Positions 44,667 to 53,208 of a stretch of DNA of 54,394 nucleotides are shown here, piece after piece. The DNA is taken from contig DAIDKV010000182.1 of assembly GCA_027449865.1 (NCBI GenBank), positions 1 to 54,394 of the forward strand, read 5' to 3'. Source of the DNA: Planctomycetales bacterium (GTDB lineage Bacteria > Planctomycetota > Planctomycetia > Isosphaerales > Isosphaeraceae). Under the pieces are notes generated by a model, which saw only the letters and a list, made by a program, of their open reading frames with translations, made no database searches and was not told where the DNA came from. The translations under genes were made by a program, and so were the position numbers. Positions within the stretch are counted from its first letter, which is position 1. Each line of letters starts with the position of its first letter.

Positions 44667-47600
44667 TTATGGCGATCCCACTGGAGCGCCGGTGCCGGGG
44701 AGAACCTGACGGAGCGCTGGGAGCAGTGCCCGGTCGGCGGCATCCGGGACGATCAGATGATGACGGCGGCTCGGATCCTCGTCGAGCAGGAGCTTTTCCC
44801 GGTTCGCGAGCGCCCCGGATACCGCCGACCAGAACAGGCGTAGATCGGTCAGCGCCGGTGAATATTCGCGAGCGGCGAGCATCGTCGCGAACGTCTGGGC
44901 GGTCGCTGATGCCGTCGCGATCCGGCGTACCCGATCGGACTCGGCGGATTCCCGGACGGCCTGGGCCTGCCCGCCGGCCTCGGTGACGACCCGGTCGCGA
45001 TACGAGATTCCCTCATTGATCCGGCGCTGGCGGTCGCTGACCGCTCGCGAGACGTCTCGGTAGGCGTCGAGGACCGGGAGCGGCGGATGCATATCCTGGA
45101 ACGAGACCCGGCGAACGGCGATCCCGAACCGATGGGCGGCAAGCCGTTCGCGCAGCAGGAGGGCGGCGGCCGTCTCGGCGGACTCTCGGCCGGTTGTCAG
45201 AAGGTCGAGCAGCTCCCGGCGCGCGATGACCTCGCGGACGGCTGATTCCGCCATCGGCCCGAGAGACGCCTCGACGTCGTCGAGAGCGAAGACAAATCGC
45301 TCGATTGCGGTGGGGTCGGATCGATCGACCGCATATTCGAGTGTCGCCGAGACCTCGACGTATCGGCCGTCACCGGTGAGAAGTAGGCCCGCATCGTCTT
45401 CCGGACCGCCGCCCGTCCGGCCGTGGCTGGAGCCCCAGCCTGGATCGTCCTGCTCGGCGGGCGGGAGCCGGAAGCCAATCGGAAGCCCCCGGACGCGGTC
45501 GGGTGAGACGACGGTCACCCGCTCGATCGGATACGGCCAGCGTAAGTGCAATCCCGGATCGAGCGTCCCGGCCGAGCGGCCGAATCGCCGGAGAACGCCG
45601 ATCTCACCGGGGGCGATGGCCCTCCATCCGCTCGTCAGATAGGCTCCCATCAGGAAGGCAAGTCCGGTCAGCGTCGCGATTCGGCGACAGGACCAGATCC
45701 AGCCGGCGATGGAGCCCAGGTCGATCTGATCGTCAAGCTGATGGATGCGCGCTCCGAGACGCCGGATCGCCCGGACTGGCGGCAGCTCGTGCCAGTCGCC
45801 ATGAATCAGCAACCGCATCGAGTTGAGCAAAACGAGCAGTGAGCCGATCTGGTGCAGAACCGCCGCGGCAATCGGGCCGAGCAGGCCGAACGTCGCCGAG
45901 AGCATCGCGACGGCGTTGAACCCGAAGGCGAATCCGATGATATTCTGGCGGATGATCGCGACGGTCCCACGCGCGAGCCCGACCAGGTCAGGCAGAACGC
46001 GTAGCGGGTCGCCGAGGAGGATGATATTCCCGGCCTCGGCGGCGAGATCAGCGCCCGCGGCGCCGAGGGCGATCCCGGCGTCGGCGGCGGCCAGCGCGGG
46101 AGCGTCGTTGATCCCGTCGCCGACCATCGCGACTTTCCGCCCGGCCGCCTTGCGCTCCTCGATCCATCGAGCCTTGTCGGCCGGGAGTAGCTCGGCGGCG
46201 ACCGCGTCGGCGTGGATCTTCTTCGACGCCGCCCGAGCGGCCGGCTCGCGGTCGCCAGTCAGGATGACGACCTCTCGGATGCCCAGGTGCCGCAGGTCGT
46301 GAACGACGTCGTGCGCCTCACGCCGGATCGGGTCGTGCACGGCGATCACGCCCGCGAGGCGACCATCGATCGCGACGATCAGGGCCGTCTCGCCCCTCGC
46401 GTCGATGGCCGAGAGCTTCGACCCGATCGCCTCATCAGGCTCGATCCCGTGCTCGGCCAGCAAGCGGCGATTGCCGACGAGAACGTTCCGAGCCTCGCCA
46501 TGGGATCCTCGACACGTCGCCTGAACGCCGGCCCCCGGCAGGGCCCTCGAATCCTCGCTGGGCGGAAGTTCGATCGCTCGAAGGCGAGCCTCGGCCACGA
46601 CCGCAACGGCGAGCGGGTGTCGGCTCGAGGATTCAGCCGAGGCGGCCAGACCAAGAACGGTCGCCTCGTCGTTTCCGTCGATCGGTTCCAGGCCGCGGAA
46701 GGCCGGGCGGCCGAGGGTCAGGGTGCCGGTCTTGTCGAAGGCAAACGTGTCGCAGGCGGCGAGGCTTTCCAGCGCTGTTCCGCCCTTGATGAGGACCCCG
46801 TGCCGGGCCAGCCAGGCGATCGCGGCGAGCATCGCGGCTGGAGTCGCCAGGACGAGCCCGCACGGACAGGCGACCACCAGCACCGCGACGGCCCGCGACC
46901 AGGCATCCGGCCATCCGGCGAGGTATCCGATGAGAAGGGTCCCGCCCGCGACCACTTCCACGACGGGGAGGAAGTAGCGAGCCATCCGATCGGCGGTCTT
47001 CTCCAGCCTTGCCCGGCGCTTCCGGGCCTGATCGACCAGCTTGAGGACCTGGCCCATCGTCGTCTGATCACCCACCTTTTCGGCGTCGACCTCGATCGCG
47101 CCGAACTGGTTGATCGTCCCGCGGAAGACCGGATCGCCCGGACCTCGGTCGACCGGAATCGGCTCGCCCGTGAGCGCGGAGAGGTCGACCGTCGATTGTC
47201 CGCTGACGATGGACCCATCAACCGGAATCCGATCGCCGGGGCCGATCAGAACCCGATCGCCGATCAAGACTTCACTCGCGGGGATTTCCTGATCGATCCC
47301 ATCCCGGCGAACGCGGGCCGTTCTCGGGGATTGTTCCACGAGCCGGCCGAGGGCGCGCCGGGTGTGGGCGAAGGTCCACGCTTCAAGGACCTCGCCGAGA
47401 AGCGCGATGAAGACGACCTCCGCCGCGACGAACGGCTGCCCAATCAAAAGGGCGGCCAGGCAGGCCTGCGCAAGGGCGATGTCGGCACCGATCCGGCCGT
47501 GAAGCATCGCCTGCAAGGCTCCGTGAACGATGTAGACCGCACCCAGGAGCGCGGCGATCATCGTTGGCGAGAGGCCCATCGGATAATGTCGAGGGCCCCA

Positions 47601-47762
47601 GCCAGGGAAACCAAGGAGCAGGTCGAGCCCGATCAGGCCGCCGAGAACCGCCGTGAAGGCGATTAGCGCGCGTTCCTCGGCGAGAGGATCGGCCTGGACG
47701 ACTTCAAGGCCGGTCCCATGATGGTGGTGGTGCGTTTCGTCGTGGCGATACTCGCGGTGCAT
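44667..47762 (-). CDS. P1B-type metal ATPase fused to an HflK-like SPFH domain
   Basis: A single 1031-residue frame. ATG 47762 lies 23 bases after the upstream stop; ATG 47822 has a GGGAG site but overlaps the upstream gene, so the start is not certain. Residues 1-20 are His-rich (five consecutive His at 11-15). ATPase motifs are intact: TGE (198-200), CPC (299-301) in a transmembrane helix, DKTGT (Asp343), HP (382-383), TGD (502-504), GDGIND (548-553), and GSLLVLLNSMRLL near 640-652. After a ~35-residue linker a transmembrane helix (~696-712) leads into the SPFH domain: IAPGEIGVLRRFGRSAGTLDPGLHLRWP (in part), then AESAVREVIARRELLDLL and a helical C-terminus. The metal cannot be fixed from motifs. 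Confidence 0.9.
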   Translation of the reverse strand: MHREYRHDETHHHHHGTGLEVVQADPLAEERALIAFTAVLGGLIGLDLLLGFPGWGPRHYPMGLSPTMIAALLGAVYIVHGALQAMLHGRIGADIALAQACLAALLIGQPFVAAEVVFIALLGEVLEAWTFAHTRRALGRLVEQSPRTARVRRDGIDQEIPASEVLIGDRVLIGPGDRIPVDGSIVSGQSTVDLSALTGEPIPVDRGPGDPVFRGTINQFGAIEVDAEKVGDQTTMGQVLKLVDQARKRRARLEKTADRMARYFLPVVEVVAGGTLLIGYLAGWPDAWSRAVAVLVVACPCGLVLATPAAMLAAIAWLARHGVLIKGGTALESLAACDTFAFDKTGTLTLGRPAFRGLEPIDGNDEATVLGLAASAESSSRHPLAVAVVAEARLRAIELPPSEDSRALPGAGVQATCRGSHGEARNVLVGNRRLLAEHGIEPDEAIGSKLSAIDARGETALIVAIDGRLAGVIAVHDPIRREAHDVVHDLRHLGIREVVILTGDREPAARAASKKIHADAVAAELLPADKARWIEERKAAGRKVAMVGDGINDAPALAAADAGIALGAAGADLAAEAGNIILLGDPLRVLPDLVGLARGTVAIIRQNIIGFAFGFNAVAMLSATFGLLGPIAAAVLHQIGSLLVLLNSMRLLIHGDWHELPPVRAIRRLGARIHQLDDQIDLGSIAGWIWSCRRIATLTGLAFLMGAYLTSGWRAIAPGEIGVLRRFGRSAGTLDPGLHLRWPYPIERVTVVSPDRVRGLPIGFRLPPAEQDDPGWGSSHGRTGGGPEDDAGLLLTGDGRYVEVSATLEYAVDRSDPTAIERFVFALDDVEASLGPMAESAVREVIARRELLDLLTTGRESAETAAALLLRERLAAHRFGIAVRRVSFQDMHPPLPVLDAYRDVSRAVSDRQRRINEGISYRDRVVTEAGGQAQAVRESAESDRVRRIATASATAQTFATMLAAREYSPALTDLRLFWSAVSGALANREKLLLDEDPSRRHHLIVPDAADRALLPALRQVLPGTGAPVGSP

Positions 47763-47785
47763 CGGGGCGGGGCCGGTCGGTTGGA

Positions 47786-48724
47786 TCAGGTTGAGACGTC
47801 GCCCGGGGCGGGCCTGGCCCATGATTCTCCCGGATCCGGACGCCCCGCACCACTGGCTTCCCCCTCCCGAATTCCCAGGCTCGCGTCGGAATCCGGTTTT
47901 TCCGGGTTGGCGGGCGTTGGGTTTTCCGGCTCGTCGGCCGCGCTTCGGACCCAGCGATCGAGGGCCTCGGCGTCGATCTCGTCGGTGGGCGAGAACCGAG
48001 CGGCCGGGCGATCGCCGCGACGGAAGCTCCCGCGAACGGTCGCCAGCCATCGGACCAGGGTCACCACGAACATGACCGCGAGCAGAATCAAGGTCCACCG
48101 GAGCGTCGAGCCCGAGCCGGGCGCCTTCGCGAAGGCCGACTGGCTCGCGTCCCAGCCAATCCGGCCGATCAGCAGCGGGGCGCCCCGGGCGACATCGCCC
48201 GCCTGGTACTTCATGATCTTGAGGAAGTATCCGTTGAAGACGACTCGCTCGGAGACGTTCGGACCGATCGGGAATCCCTTCGGCGGATCCTCGAAGACGC
48301 AGACGTACGGATAACGGCCCGTCTCGGGCGTCTCGATCCAGGCCTCGTACAGCCACCCATTCCGGCTGAGCTTCGACTCGTAGCGAAGGACGCGAAGCGC
48401 GGTCCCGTCGATGTGAACCGGAACGCCTCGATAATGCTCGGGCCGCTCCCAGAAGTGGGTCAGGAAAAGGTCGCGACGGCTCTCGGCGGCAAGCTGGACC
48501 GCCGATTTCCCTCGCGCCCGGTGGATCAGGAGCGAGTACGCCGCGGTGTCGCGAAGGGTCATCGGGGTGCGATCGCTGACGCTCTCGAACTCAACCGAAC
48601 GATCGGGCTCGACCGGCTTCGGCGGCGGCCCCGCCACCGCCGGGGGGACGACCGGAATCGGCCGCGACCGACCGTATTGCCAGAACGCCCAGATACCTCC
48701 CACCAGCACGGCCAGCAGGATCAC
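47786..48724 (-). CDS. Two-helix membrane protein of the TolQ/ExbD group
   Basis: A protein of about 312 residues with a helix near the N-terminus (LLAVLVGGIWAFWQYG) and a second near residues ~205-225 (WTLILLAVMFVVTLVRW). The loop between contains a compact domain: LLIHRARGKSAVQLAAESRRDLFL, HFWERPEHYRGVPVHIDG, WIETPETGRYPYVCVFEDPPKG. A charged C-terminal tail follows. The listed start is GTG 48724, yet the frame stays open to the preceding stop with the residues STFFRGSEFSRF just before it, so the true start is likely upstream. It follows the ExbD gene closely; a role as a partner of the ExbB/ExbD motor is inferred. Confidence 0.7.
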   Translation of the reverse strand: MILLAVLVGGIWAFWQYGRSRPIPVVPPAVAGPPPKPVEPDRSVEFESVSDRTPMTLRDTAAYSLLIHRARGKSAVQLAAESRRDLFLTHFWERPEHYRGVPVHIDGTALRVLRYESKLSRNGWLYEAWIETPETGRYPYVCVFEDPPKGFPIGPNVSERVVFNGYFLKIMKYQAGDVARGAPLLIGRIGWDASQSAFAKAPGSGSTLRWTLILLAVMFVVTLVRWLATVRGSFRRGDRPAARFSPTDEIDAEALDRWVRSAADEPENPTPANPEKPDSDASLGIREGEASGAGRPDPGESWARPAPGDVST

Positions 48725-48826
48725 GAACCGGGAGAATTCCGAGCCTCGGAAAAAGGTCGAACTGGTCCGGCCGGCGATGGCCCACCCCCTGGTCTTTCCC
48801 TCGGTGACGGATCGCCCCCCGATCGT

Positions 48827-49324
48827 TCAGGCACCCGGGGGCAACTCCTCGAAGCTGATGTTGGGCGGCTTCTTCGCCCGCTGAAAGGAGTTCGAGAAGG
48901 CGTTGATCACCCTCATCAACTCGGAATACTTCAGGTTCGGATCCACCTTGAGCACGGTCTGATCGAACGGCAGGGTCGGATCCTGCAAGTACTTGTCCAG
49001 TTCCTTCTCGAGCTCGGCGGGGGTGGTGGGAACCGCCTGTTCGCCCACGATGATCTCGCCGAGCGACCCGCCCGGACCCGCCTTGAGAGTCGTCGGCAGG
49101 GTACGCAGCTCGGCCGGGAGCTTGTCCGAGGCCGCGTCGCTCGCCGCCTCGGCACTCGACGTCGACGGGATCGCCGGGAGGAGGTTCATCAGGAACTGCC
49201 CCTCCTGCGGCATCGGATGATAGGTCAGGATGAAGAAGGTCAGGAGCTGGAAGGCCATGTCGAGCATCGGCGCGATCTGCACCGTCGGCTCCTCCGCCCT
49301 GCGCACTTTGCGACGCTTCGACAA
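48827..49324 (-). CDS. exbD: ExbD/TolR-family protein
   Basis: A 165-residue protein from TTG 49324, six bases after an AGGGGGA site. One transmembrane helix (residues ~16-36, APMLDMAFQLLTFFILTYH) carries the Asp that channels protons in this family. The periplasmic domain is longer than in typical ExbD, with an Ala/Ser linker and the VLKVDPNLKYSELMRVINAF strand-helix unit. It works with the ExbB/TolQ protein encoded upstream to couple proton motive force to outer-membrane or envelope processes. A second exbD-like gene precedes it, 27 bases away. Confidence 0.88.
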   Translation of the reverse strand: MSKRRKVRRAEEPTVQIAPMLDMAFQLLTFFILTYHPMPQEGQFLMNLLPAIPSTSSAEAASDAASDKLPAELRTLPTTLKAGPGGSLGEIIVGEQAVPTTPAELEKELDKYLQDPTLPFDQTVLKVDPNLKYSELMRVINAFSNSFQRAKKPPNISFEELPPGA

Positions 49325-49351
49325 GGATCGATCCCCCTTGCCAGTGGCCAG

Positions 49352-49819
49352 CTAGCTGTTCATCGCCTTCAGGGCGAACTTGCGAAACCCGTTCGACTGG
49401 CAAGCCTTGATCAACTCGTGCACCGACGAGAACGAGGTGTCCCGATCGGCCCGAAGCACAATCGTGGTCGGCAAGCTGCCGCTGGTGTCGAGCTTCTTGC
49501 CGGCCGCCTTCAGGTTCAGCTTGATCAGGTCGGCCTGCCGCTTGATCGTCTGCACCGCCTGGTGGATCGGCTGAACCTCGCCACCCATCAGAAGATGGCC
49601 GTCCTTGTCGATGTTCAGAACCAGCCGATCCTCGTCCACCTGGCGGTCGTCCTCGATCGGCCGGGCCGAGCCCGCGACCGGGAGCGTGATCCGACGATCG
49701 TAGTTGTCCGAGCTAAAGTTGATCATCAGCATGAAAAACGTGATCAACTGGAAGACCACGTCGAGCAGCGGCGTGAGATTGGGCTCCGCCTTCAGCTCGG
49801 TCGACATCTGGGCGGACAT
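49352..49819 (-). CDS. exbD: ExbD/TolR-family protein, second copy
   Basis: A 155-residue protein; ATG 49819 with GGAG eight bases upstream. The helix LTPLLDVVFQLITFFMLMINF contains the family Asp. The periplasmic part has PTTIVLRADRDTSFSSVHELIKACQSNGF, the core ExbD fold (pattern only). It differs from the downstream copy mainly in the linker, so the two may form a heteromeric stator. It is 41 bases after the ExbB/TolQ stop. Confidence 0.9.
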   Translation of the reverse strand: MSAQMSTELKAEPNLTPLLDVVFQLITFFMLMINFSSDNYDRRITLPVAGSARPIEDDRQVDEDRLVLNIDKDGHLLMGGEVQPIHQAVQTIKRQADLIKLNLKAAGKKLDTSGSLPTTIVLRADRDTSFSSVHELIKACQSNGFRKFALKAMNS

Positions 49820-49860
49820 CGCGGGCTCCACTCGGTTTCGGCTCGAAGCGAATCCGTCGA

Positions 49861-50775
49861 TCAGGCGGACTTGGCCGCCTTCGCGGCGGCGACCAGCGAG
49901 TTGATCGTCCGGTCGGCCACACGAGTGGCCTCCATCGTCATCTGGGCGATCCGGTTGCGGAAGAAGGCGAAGAAGAAGATCGCCGGAACCGACAGCGAGA
50001 CCCCTTCCAGCGTGATGAAGAGAGCCATCGAGATACCCATCGCGACCTTCTCGGGACGAGGCTGGGCCCCTCCGGCGATCGCGATCTCCTTGAAGCTATC
50101 GATCATCCCCGCGATCGTCCCGACCAGACCGATCATCGGACCGAGCGTCCCGATAATCGCCAGGTAACTGATCTTCATCTCCAGGCTGGTGACGATCTCG
50201 TCGGAAGCTTCCATCATCGCCTCCTTGGCCTCCTGGCGTCCATTCGGCAGGTTGGCGATCCCGACCCGGACCAGTCGCGCCAGGTACGAGTCGTTATCCT
50301 TGCAGGCGTCGTAGGCGTCCTGGAATTTCTTCTCGGCGATCGCGGCTTCCAGCCGCTCCACCAGCGCTGTCGGGACCGCCTCGCTGACCCGAAGCTCCAT
50401 GAAGAGCCGGATCACCAGTGCCGTGAAGTAAATCGAGAGCAGCAGCAGGAATCCGCCGATCGGGCCCGACGCCCGGATGGCGAGCATCAGCAGGCTCTGG
50501 GGGGCGTCCGGGCTGGTTCCCGCGCCCGCGGCGTTATTGGGCATGGCGTTGCCGGCGGCGTCGGCCGCTGGGGCCGGCTCGGAAGCGGGCGCCGGCGCTT
50601 CCTCCTTGGCGGCGGGGGCGTCCTTGGCCTGGGGCGCCTCGGCCTTCATGTCCTGGGCCAGTAGCCGCGTGACCTCGCCCGTGCCCAGCCATGCCAGCAG
50701 CCCGCATAGCACCGCGACGACCAGCCAACGCCGGTCCGAGGTCCCGCCCGGCCCGGGTGCAATGAGCTGCCGCAT
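49861..50775 (-). CDS. exbB: MotA/TolQ/ExbB-family proton channel protein with N-terminal extension
   Basis: A 304-residue protein from ATG 50775 (GGAG nine bases upstream). Residues ~15-40 resemble a signal or first helix, then an Ala/Pro-rich linker (residues ~45-95) not found in standard TolQ. The core has LMLAIRASGPIGGFLLLLSIY, then EMKISYLAIIGTLGPMIGLVGTIAGMIDSF and SMALFITLEGVSLSVPAIFFFAFF (cited as motif pieces), which are the conserved MotA/TolQ/ExbB helices. Transcription probably begins at the promoter at 50955-50983. This gene opens the ExbB-ExbD-ExbD cluster common in planctomycetes. Confidence 0.9.
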   Translation of the reverse strand: MRQLIAPGPGGTSDRRWLVVAVLCGLLAWLGTGEVTRLLAQDMKAEAPQAKDAPAAKEEAPAPASEPAPAADAAGNAMPNNAAGAGTSPDAPQSLLMLAIRASGPIGGFLLLLSIYFTALVIRLFMELRVSEAVPTALVERLEAAIAEKKFQDAYDACKDNDSYLARLVRVGIANLPNGRQEAKEAMMEASDEIVTSLEMKISYLAIIGTLGPMIGLVGTIAGMIDSFKEIAIAGGAQPRPEKVAMGISMALFITLEGVSLSVPAIFFFAFFRNRIAQMTMEATRVADRTINSLVAAAKAAKSA

Positions 50776-51191
50776 CGATTGTGTCTCCACCGACGGATCG
50801 GAGTCGATTCTGTCTGGGCCTCGCCTCGGCCGGCCATCCATCCCAACGGACACGCCGGCTCCCCTGCGACCTACAAGCTTACGACGCCGGGTGGCCTCTG
50901 GTGACATCCCCCCTCGGGGACGCTCGGCCTTTTTCCGCGGGTCCGATTGAATTCACTATCCGACGGGACGGGGACGCTGTCAACAACCGAGACCCGCCCA
51001 GATTTCAGCGAATCGCCGGCCGATTGGCGCGCGCGGCCGCCCCGGTCGACGCAACCCGGACGATCGATACCGGCACGACGGTTGCTGACTCTCGCGAGAG
51101 CGAATCCAGACCGGCGCCTCGGTATGGCAAGACCCGCGAACCCGGCCCGACCGGCATCGGACGCACTCTCTCGAAGGGAGCGAACAACCGC
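50776..51191. other. Divergent intergenic region between tolQ/exbB and the SDR gene
   Basis: 416 bases with no protein-like frame. The minus-strand promoter at 50955-50983 is the clearest element. The open reading frame that runs through the region on the plus strand (into the SDR gene) has no ribosome-binding site and is unlike the SDR family N-terminus. Confidence 0.5.
50955..50983 (-). promoter_or_regulatory. Sigma-70-type promoter for the ExbB/ExbD gene group
   Basis: On the minus strand TTGACA (50978-50983), a 17-base spacer and GATAGT (50955-50960). The -35 is a perfect match and the -10 matches at four of six bases. Transcription would start near 50948 and reach the exbB start after ~170 bases of leader. 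Confidence 0.55.
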
Positions 51192-51920
51192 ATGGCGAAC
51201 AACCTGGAAGGTAAGGTCGCCCTGGTGACCGGGGGCGGGCAGGGGCTCGGCGCGGCGATCTGCCGGACGCTCGACGAGGCCGGCGCCATCGCGATTCCGG
51301 CCGATCTCCGCAAGGAGGCCGCCGACGAGGTCGCCCGATCGCTTCGATCCGCCGGCCGCGACGCTCTGGCCCTGGCGCTCGATGTCCGGTCGGAGGAGCA
51401 GGCCAGACGCGGCTTCCAAAAGATCGTCGACACCTTCGGCCGGCTCGACGTGCTGGTGAACAACGCCGGAACCGATCGGACCGTCTCGATCGCCGAACTG
51501 CCGGTCGAGGACTGGGACCGGATCATGGCGGTGAATCTCCGAGGCCCGTTCGTCCTGTCGAAGCTCGCGATGGAGGTGATGGCCAGCGCCGGGCGCGGAC
51601 ACATCGTCAACATCGTTTCGACGGCCGCGAAGCGGGCCTGGGCGAATGCCGCCGCCTACCACGCGAGCAAGTGGGGGCTCCTCGGGTTCAGCCACGCGCT
51701 TCATGTCGAGGCCCGGGCGCAAAACATCAAGGTCACCGCCGTCCTGAGCGGAGGGATGCGCACGCCGTTCCTGCTCGACCGATTCCCCGATCTTGATCCC
51801 GCCGTTTTGCAGGACCCGAAGAACATCGCCGAGACCGTCCGCTTCGTCCTCCAGCAGCCCGACGAGACGGTGATTCCCGAGGTGATGGTGATCCCGATGC
51901 GAGAGACCTCCTGGCCCTGA
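51192..51920 (+). CDS. Short-chain dehydrogenase/reductase
   Basis: A 242-residue Rossmann-fold oxidoreductase. ATG 51192 begins the family N-terminus MANNLEGKVALVTGGGQGLG (cofactor motif GGGQGLG). NNAGT at ~90-95, the catalytic Ser in IVNIVSTAAK and YHASK (Tyr and Lys of the active site) are all present. An Asp at ALDVRSEEQ suggests NAD(H) or NADP(H) binding as in classical SDRs. The GGAG-like site lies somewhat far upstream (twelve bases). It opens a four-gene operon with 14-, 21- and 5-base gaps; substrate unknown. Confidence 0.92.
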   Translation: MANNLEGKVALVTGGGQGLGAAICRTLDEAGAIAIPADLRKEAADEVARSLRSAGRDALALALDVRSEEQARRGFQKIVDTFGRLDVLVNNAGTDRTVSIAELPVEDWDRIMAVNLRGPFVLSKLAMEVMASAGRGHIVNIVSTAAKRAWANAAAYHASKWGLLGFSHALHVEARAQNIKVTAVLSGGMRTPFLLDRFPDLDPAVLQDPKNIAETVRFVLQQPDETVIPEVMVIPMRETSWP

Positions 51921-51934
51921 TTACGAGGCGCTTT

Positions 51935-52312
51935 ATGACCTTCCGCGAGACGCTCGACAGGCACCTGAAGGCTATCCAGGACCGCGACCTCCGGGCGCTG
52001 ATCGAGACCCTCCCCGACGAGAAGCTCACGCTCGTCATGGCCGATGGCCAGCTCGTTGAAACCGTGCACGAGTACATCGAGCTTCACCGAGGTTGGTTTG
52101 AAAAGACCACCTGGACGCTCGATACACGCATCGCCGCCGTCCACGAGTCGCCTCGGATGGCCTGCGCGACGATCCACCTGGCCTATCGCGATGAAGCGCC
52201 CGACGGAACCCGAATTCAGGAAACCAGCCATCTCTCGCTGGTCTTCGCCCTCCACGGAGACCGATGGGCGATGGTTCTTGACCAGAACACTCCGATTCGG
52301 GCGCGGGGTTGA
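51935..52312 (+). CDS. Small NTF2/SnoaL-like protein
   Basis: A 125-residue protein from ATG 51935, behind GAGG. The fold pattern is that of NTF2/SnoaL-like proteins: an N-terminal helix (FRETLDRHLKAIQDRDLRALIETLPDEKLTLVMADG in outline), the EYIELHRGWFEKTTWTLDTRIAAVHES region and a curved beta sheet ending WAMVLDQNTPI. Such small domains act as isomerases, dehydratases or ligand-binding proteins. It follows the SDR gene by 14 bases. No catalytic residues are certain. Confidence 0.72.
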   Translation: MTFRETLDRHLKAIQDRDLRALIETLPDEKLTLVMADGQLVETVHEYIELHRGWFEKTTWTLDTRIAAVHESPRMACATIHLAYRDEAPDGTRIQETSHLSLVFALHGDRWAMVLDQNTPIRARG

Positions 52313-52333
52313 TCGACCACGAAGGGAATGCCG

Positions 52334-53203
52334 ATGGCGAATCCGGATCCTCGGGTAGGGATCGTGATGATTACCCACAACAGGGTTGGGGAGTTGCTCC
52401 ACTCCCTCGACGCCCTGACCCGACTCCCCGAGCGCCCCCGGATCGTGATGGTCGACAATGCCTCGACCGACGGAACGGCCGAGGCGGTCGCCGCCAGGTT
52501 CCCGGCCGTCGAAATTCTTCGATCCGGGGAGAACCTGGGCGCCGCTGGTCGAAACCTGGGTGTCGACCGTCTGGAAACGCCGTTCGTCGCCTTCTCGGAC
52601 GATGACACCTGGTGGGAACCAGGCTCGCTTCGGCGGGCGGCCGATCTGCTCGAAGCTCATCCGAGCGTCGCGGTGGTGACGGCCCGGATTCTCGTCAACG
52701 ACCGGGAAGCATCGATTTGCCGGCTGCTCGAACAGAGTCCGCTCCCCTCCGAGCCGGGCCTTCCGGGAATCGCGCTGGCCGGTTTCCTCGCCGGGGCCTC
52801 GGTGCTCCGGCGCTCGGCGTTCGTGGATGCGGGCGGGTTTGACCGCCGGTTCTTCGTCGGCGGCGAGGAGGAGGTCCTCGCCCTCGATCTGCTCGCCCGG
52901 GGCTGGAGACTGCGATACATCCGTGAACTGACGCTGCATCACGCGCCCTCGACGCACCGCGACGTCGCGACTCGCAACCGGACGGCTCTCCGCAACGCTC
53001 TCTGGTCGGCCTGGCTTCGTCGGCCCGTCCGAAGCGCCTTGCGGCGCACCTTCTCCCTCACCCGTGGTCTTCTCAGGGACCGGGGCACGCGCGAGGGGCT
53101 CGCCGCCGCGATCGCCGGTCTACCGTGGGTTCTTCGCGAGCGCAGGGCGATCCCCGGCGAGGTGGAGCGAATGCTTCGCCTTCTGGAAACGGCTCCCAGG
53201 TGA
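52334..53203 (+). CDS. GT2-family glycosyltransferase
   Basis: A 289-residue protein. ATG 52334 has AAGGGA six bases upstream and is preferred to ATG 52328, which would sit on the site. GT-A features: VGIVMITHNRVGELLHSLDAL, MVDNASTDGTAEAV, NLGAAGRNLG and the metal-binding DXD in FSDDDTWWEPGSL. The ...GGFDRRFFVGGEEEVLALDL block supplies the acceptor/ED motif region. It would transfer a sugar from an NDP-donor, inverting; no membrane helices, so it is cytoplasmic. Acceptor unknown. It overlaps in context with the deacetylase gene, five bases away. Confidence 0.92.
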   Translation: MANPDPRVGIVMITHNRVGELLHSLDALTRLPERPRIVMVDNASTDGTAEAVAARFPAVEILRSGENLGAAGRNLGVDRLETPFVAFSDDDTWWEPGSLRRAADLLEAHPSVAVVTARILVNDREASICRLLEQSPLPSEPGLPGIALAGFLAGASVLRRSAFVDAGGFDRRFFVGGEEEVLALDLLARGWRLRYIRELTLHHAPSTHRDVATRNRTALRNALWSAWLRRPVRSALRRTFSLTRGLLRDRGTREGLAAAIAGLPWVLRERRAIPGEVERMLRLLETAPR

Positions 53204-53208
53204 CGCCC

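Noticed and set aside
44667-47762. Sequencing artefact joining two genes
   Set aside because: The linker is in frame, compositionally normal, and ends in a plausible transmembrane helix; nevertheless reads should be checked, as noted in the finding.
47763-48356. 198-codon N-terminal extension of the ATPase-SPFH frame
   Set aside because: It overlaps the upstream membrane gene on the same strand, is Arg/Gly-rich and has no similarity to P-type ATPases.
50781-51191. Long N-terminal extension of the SDR frame
   Set aside because: The extension is Arg/Pro-rich, unlike the SDR family, and the usual N-terminus begins at ATG 51192.
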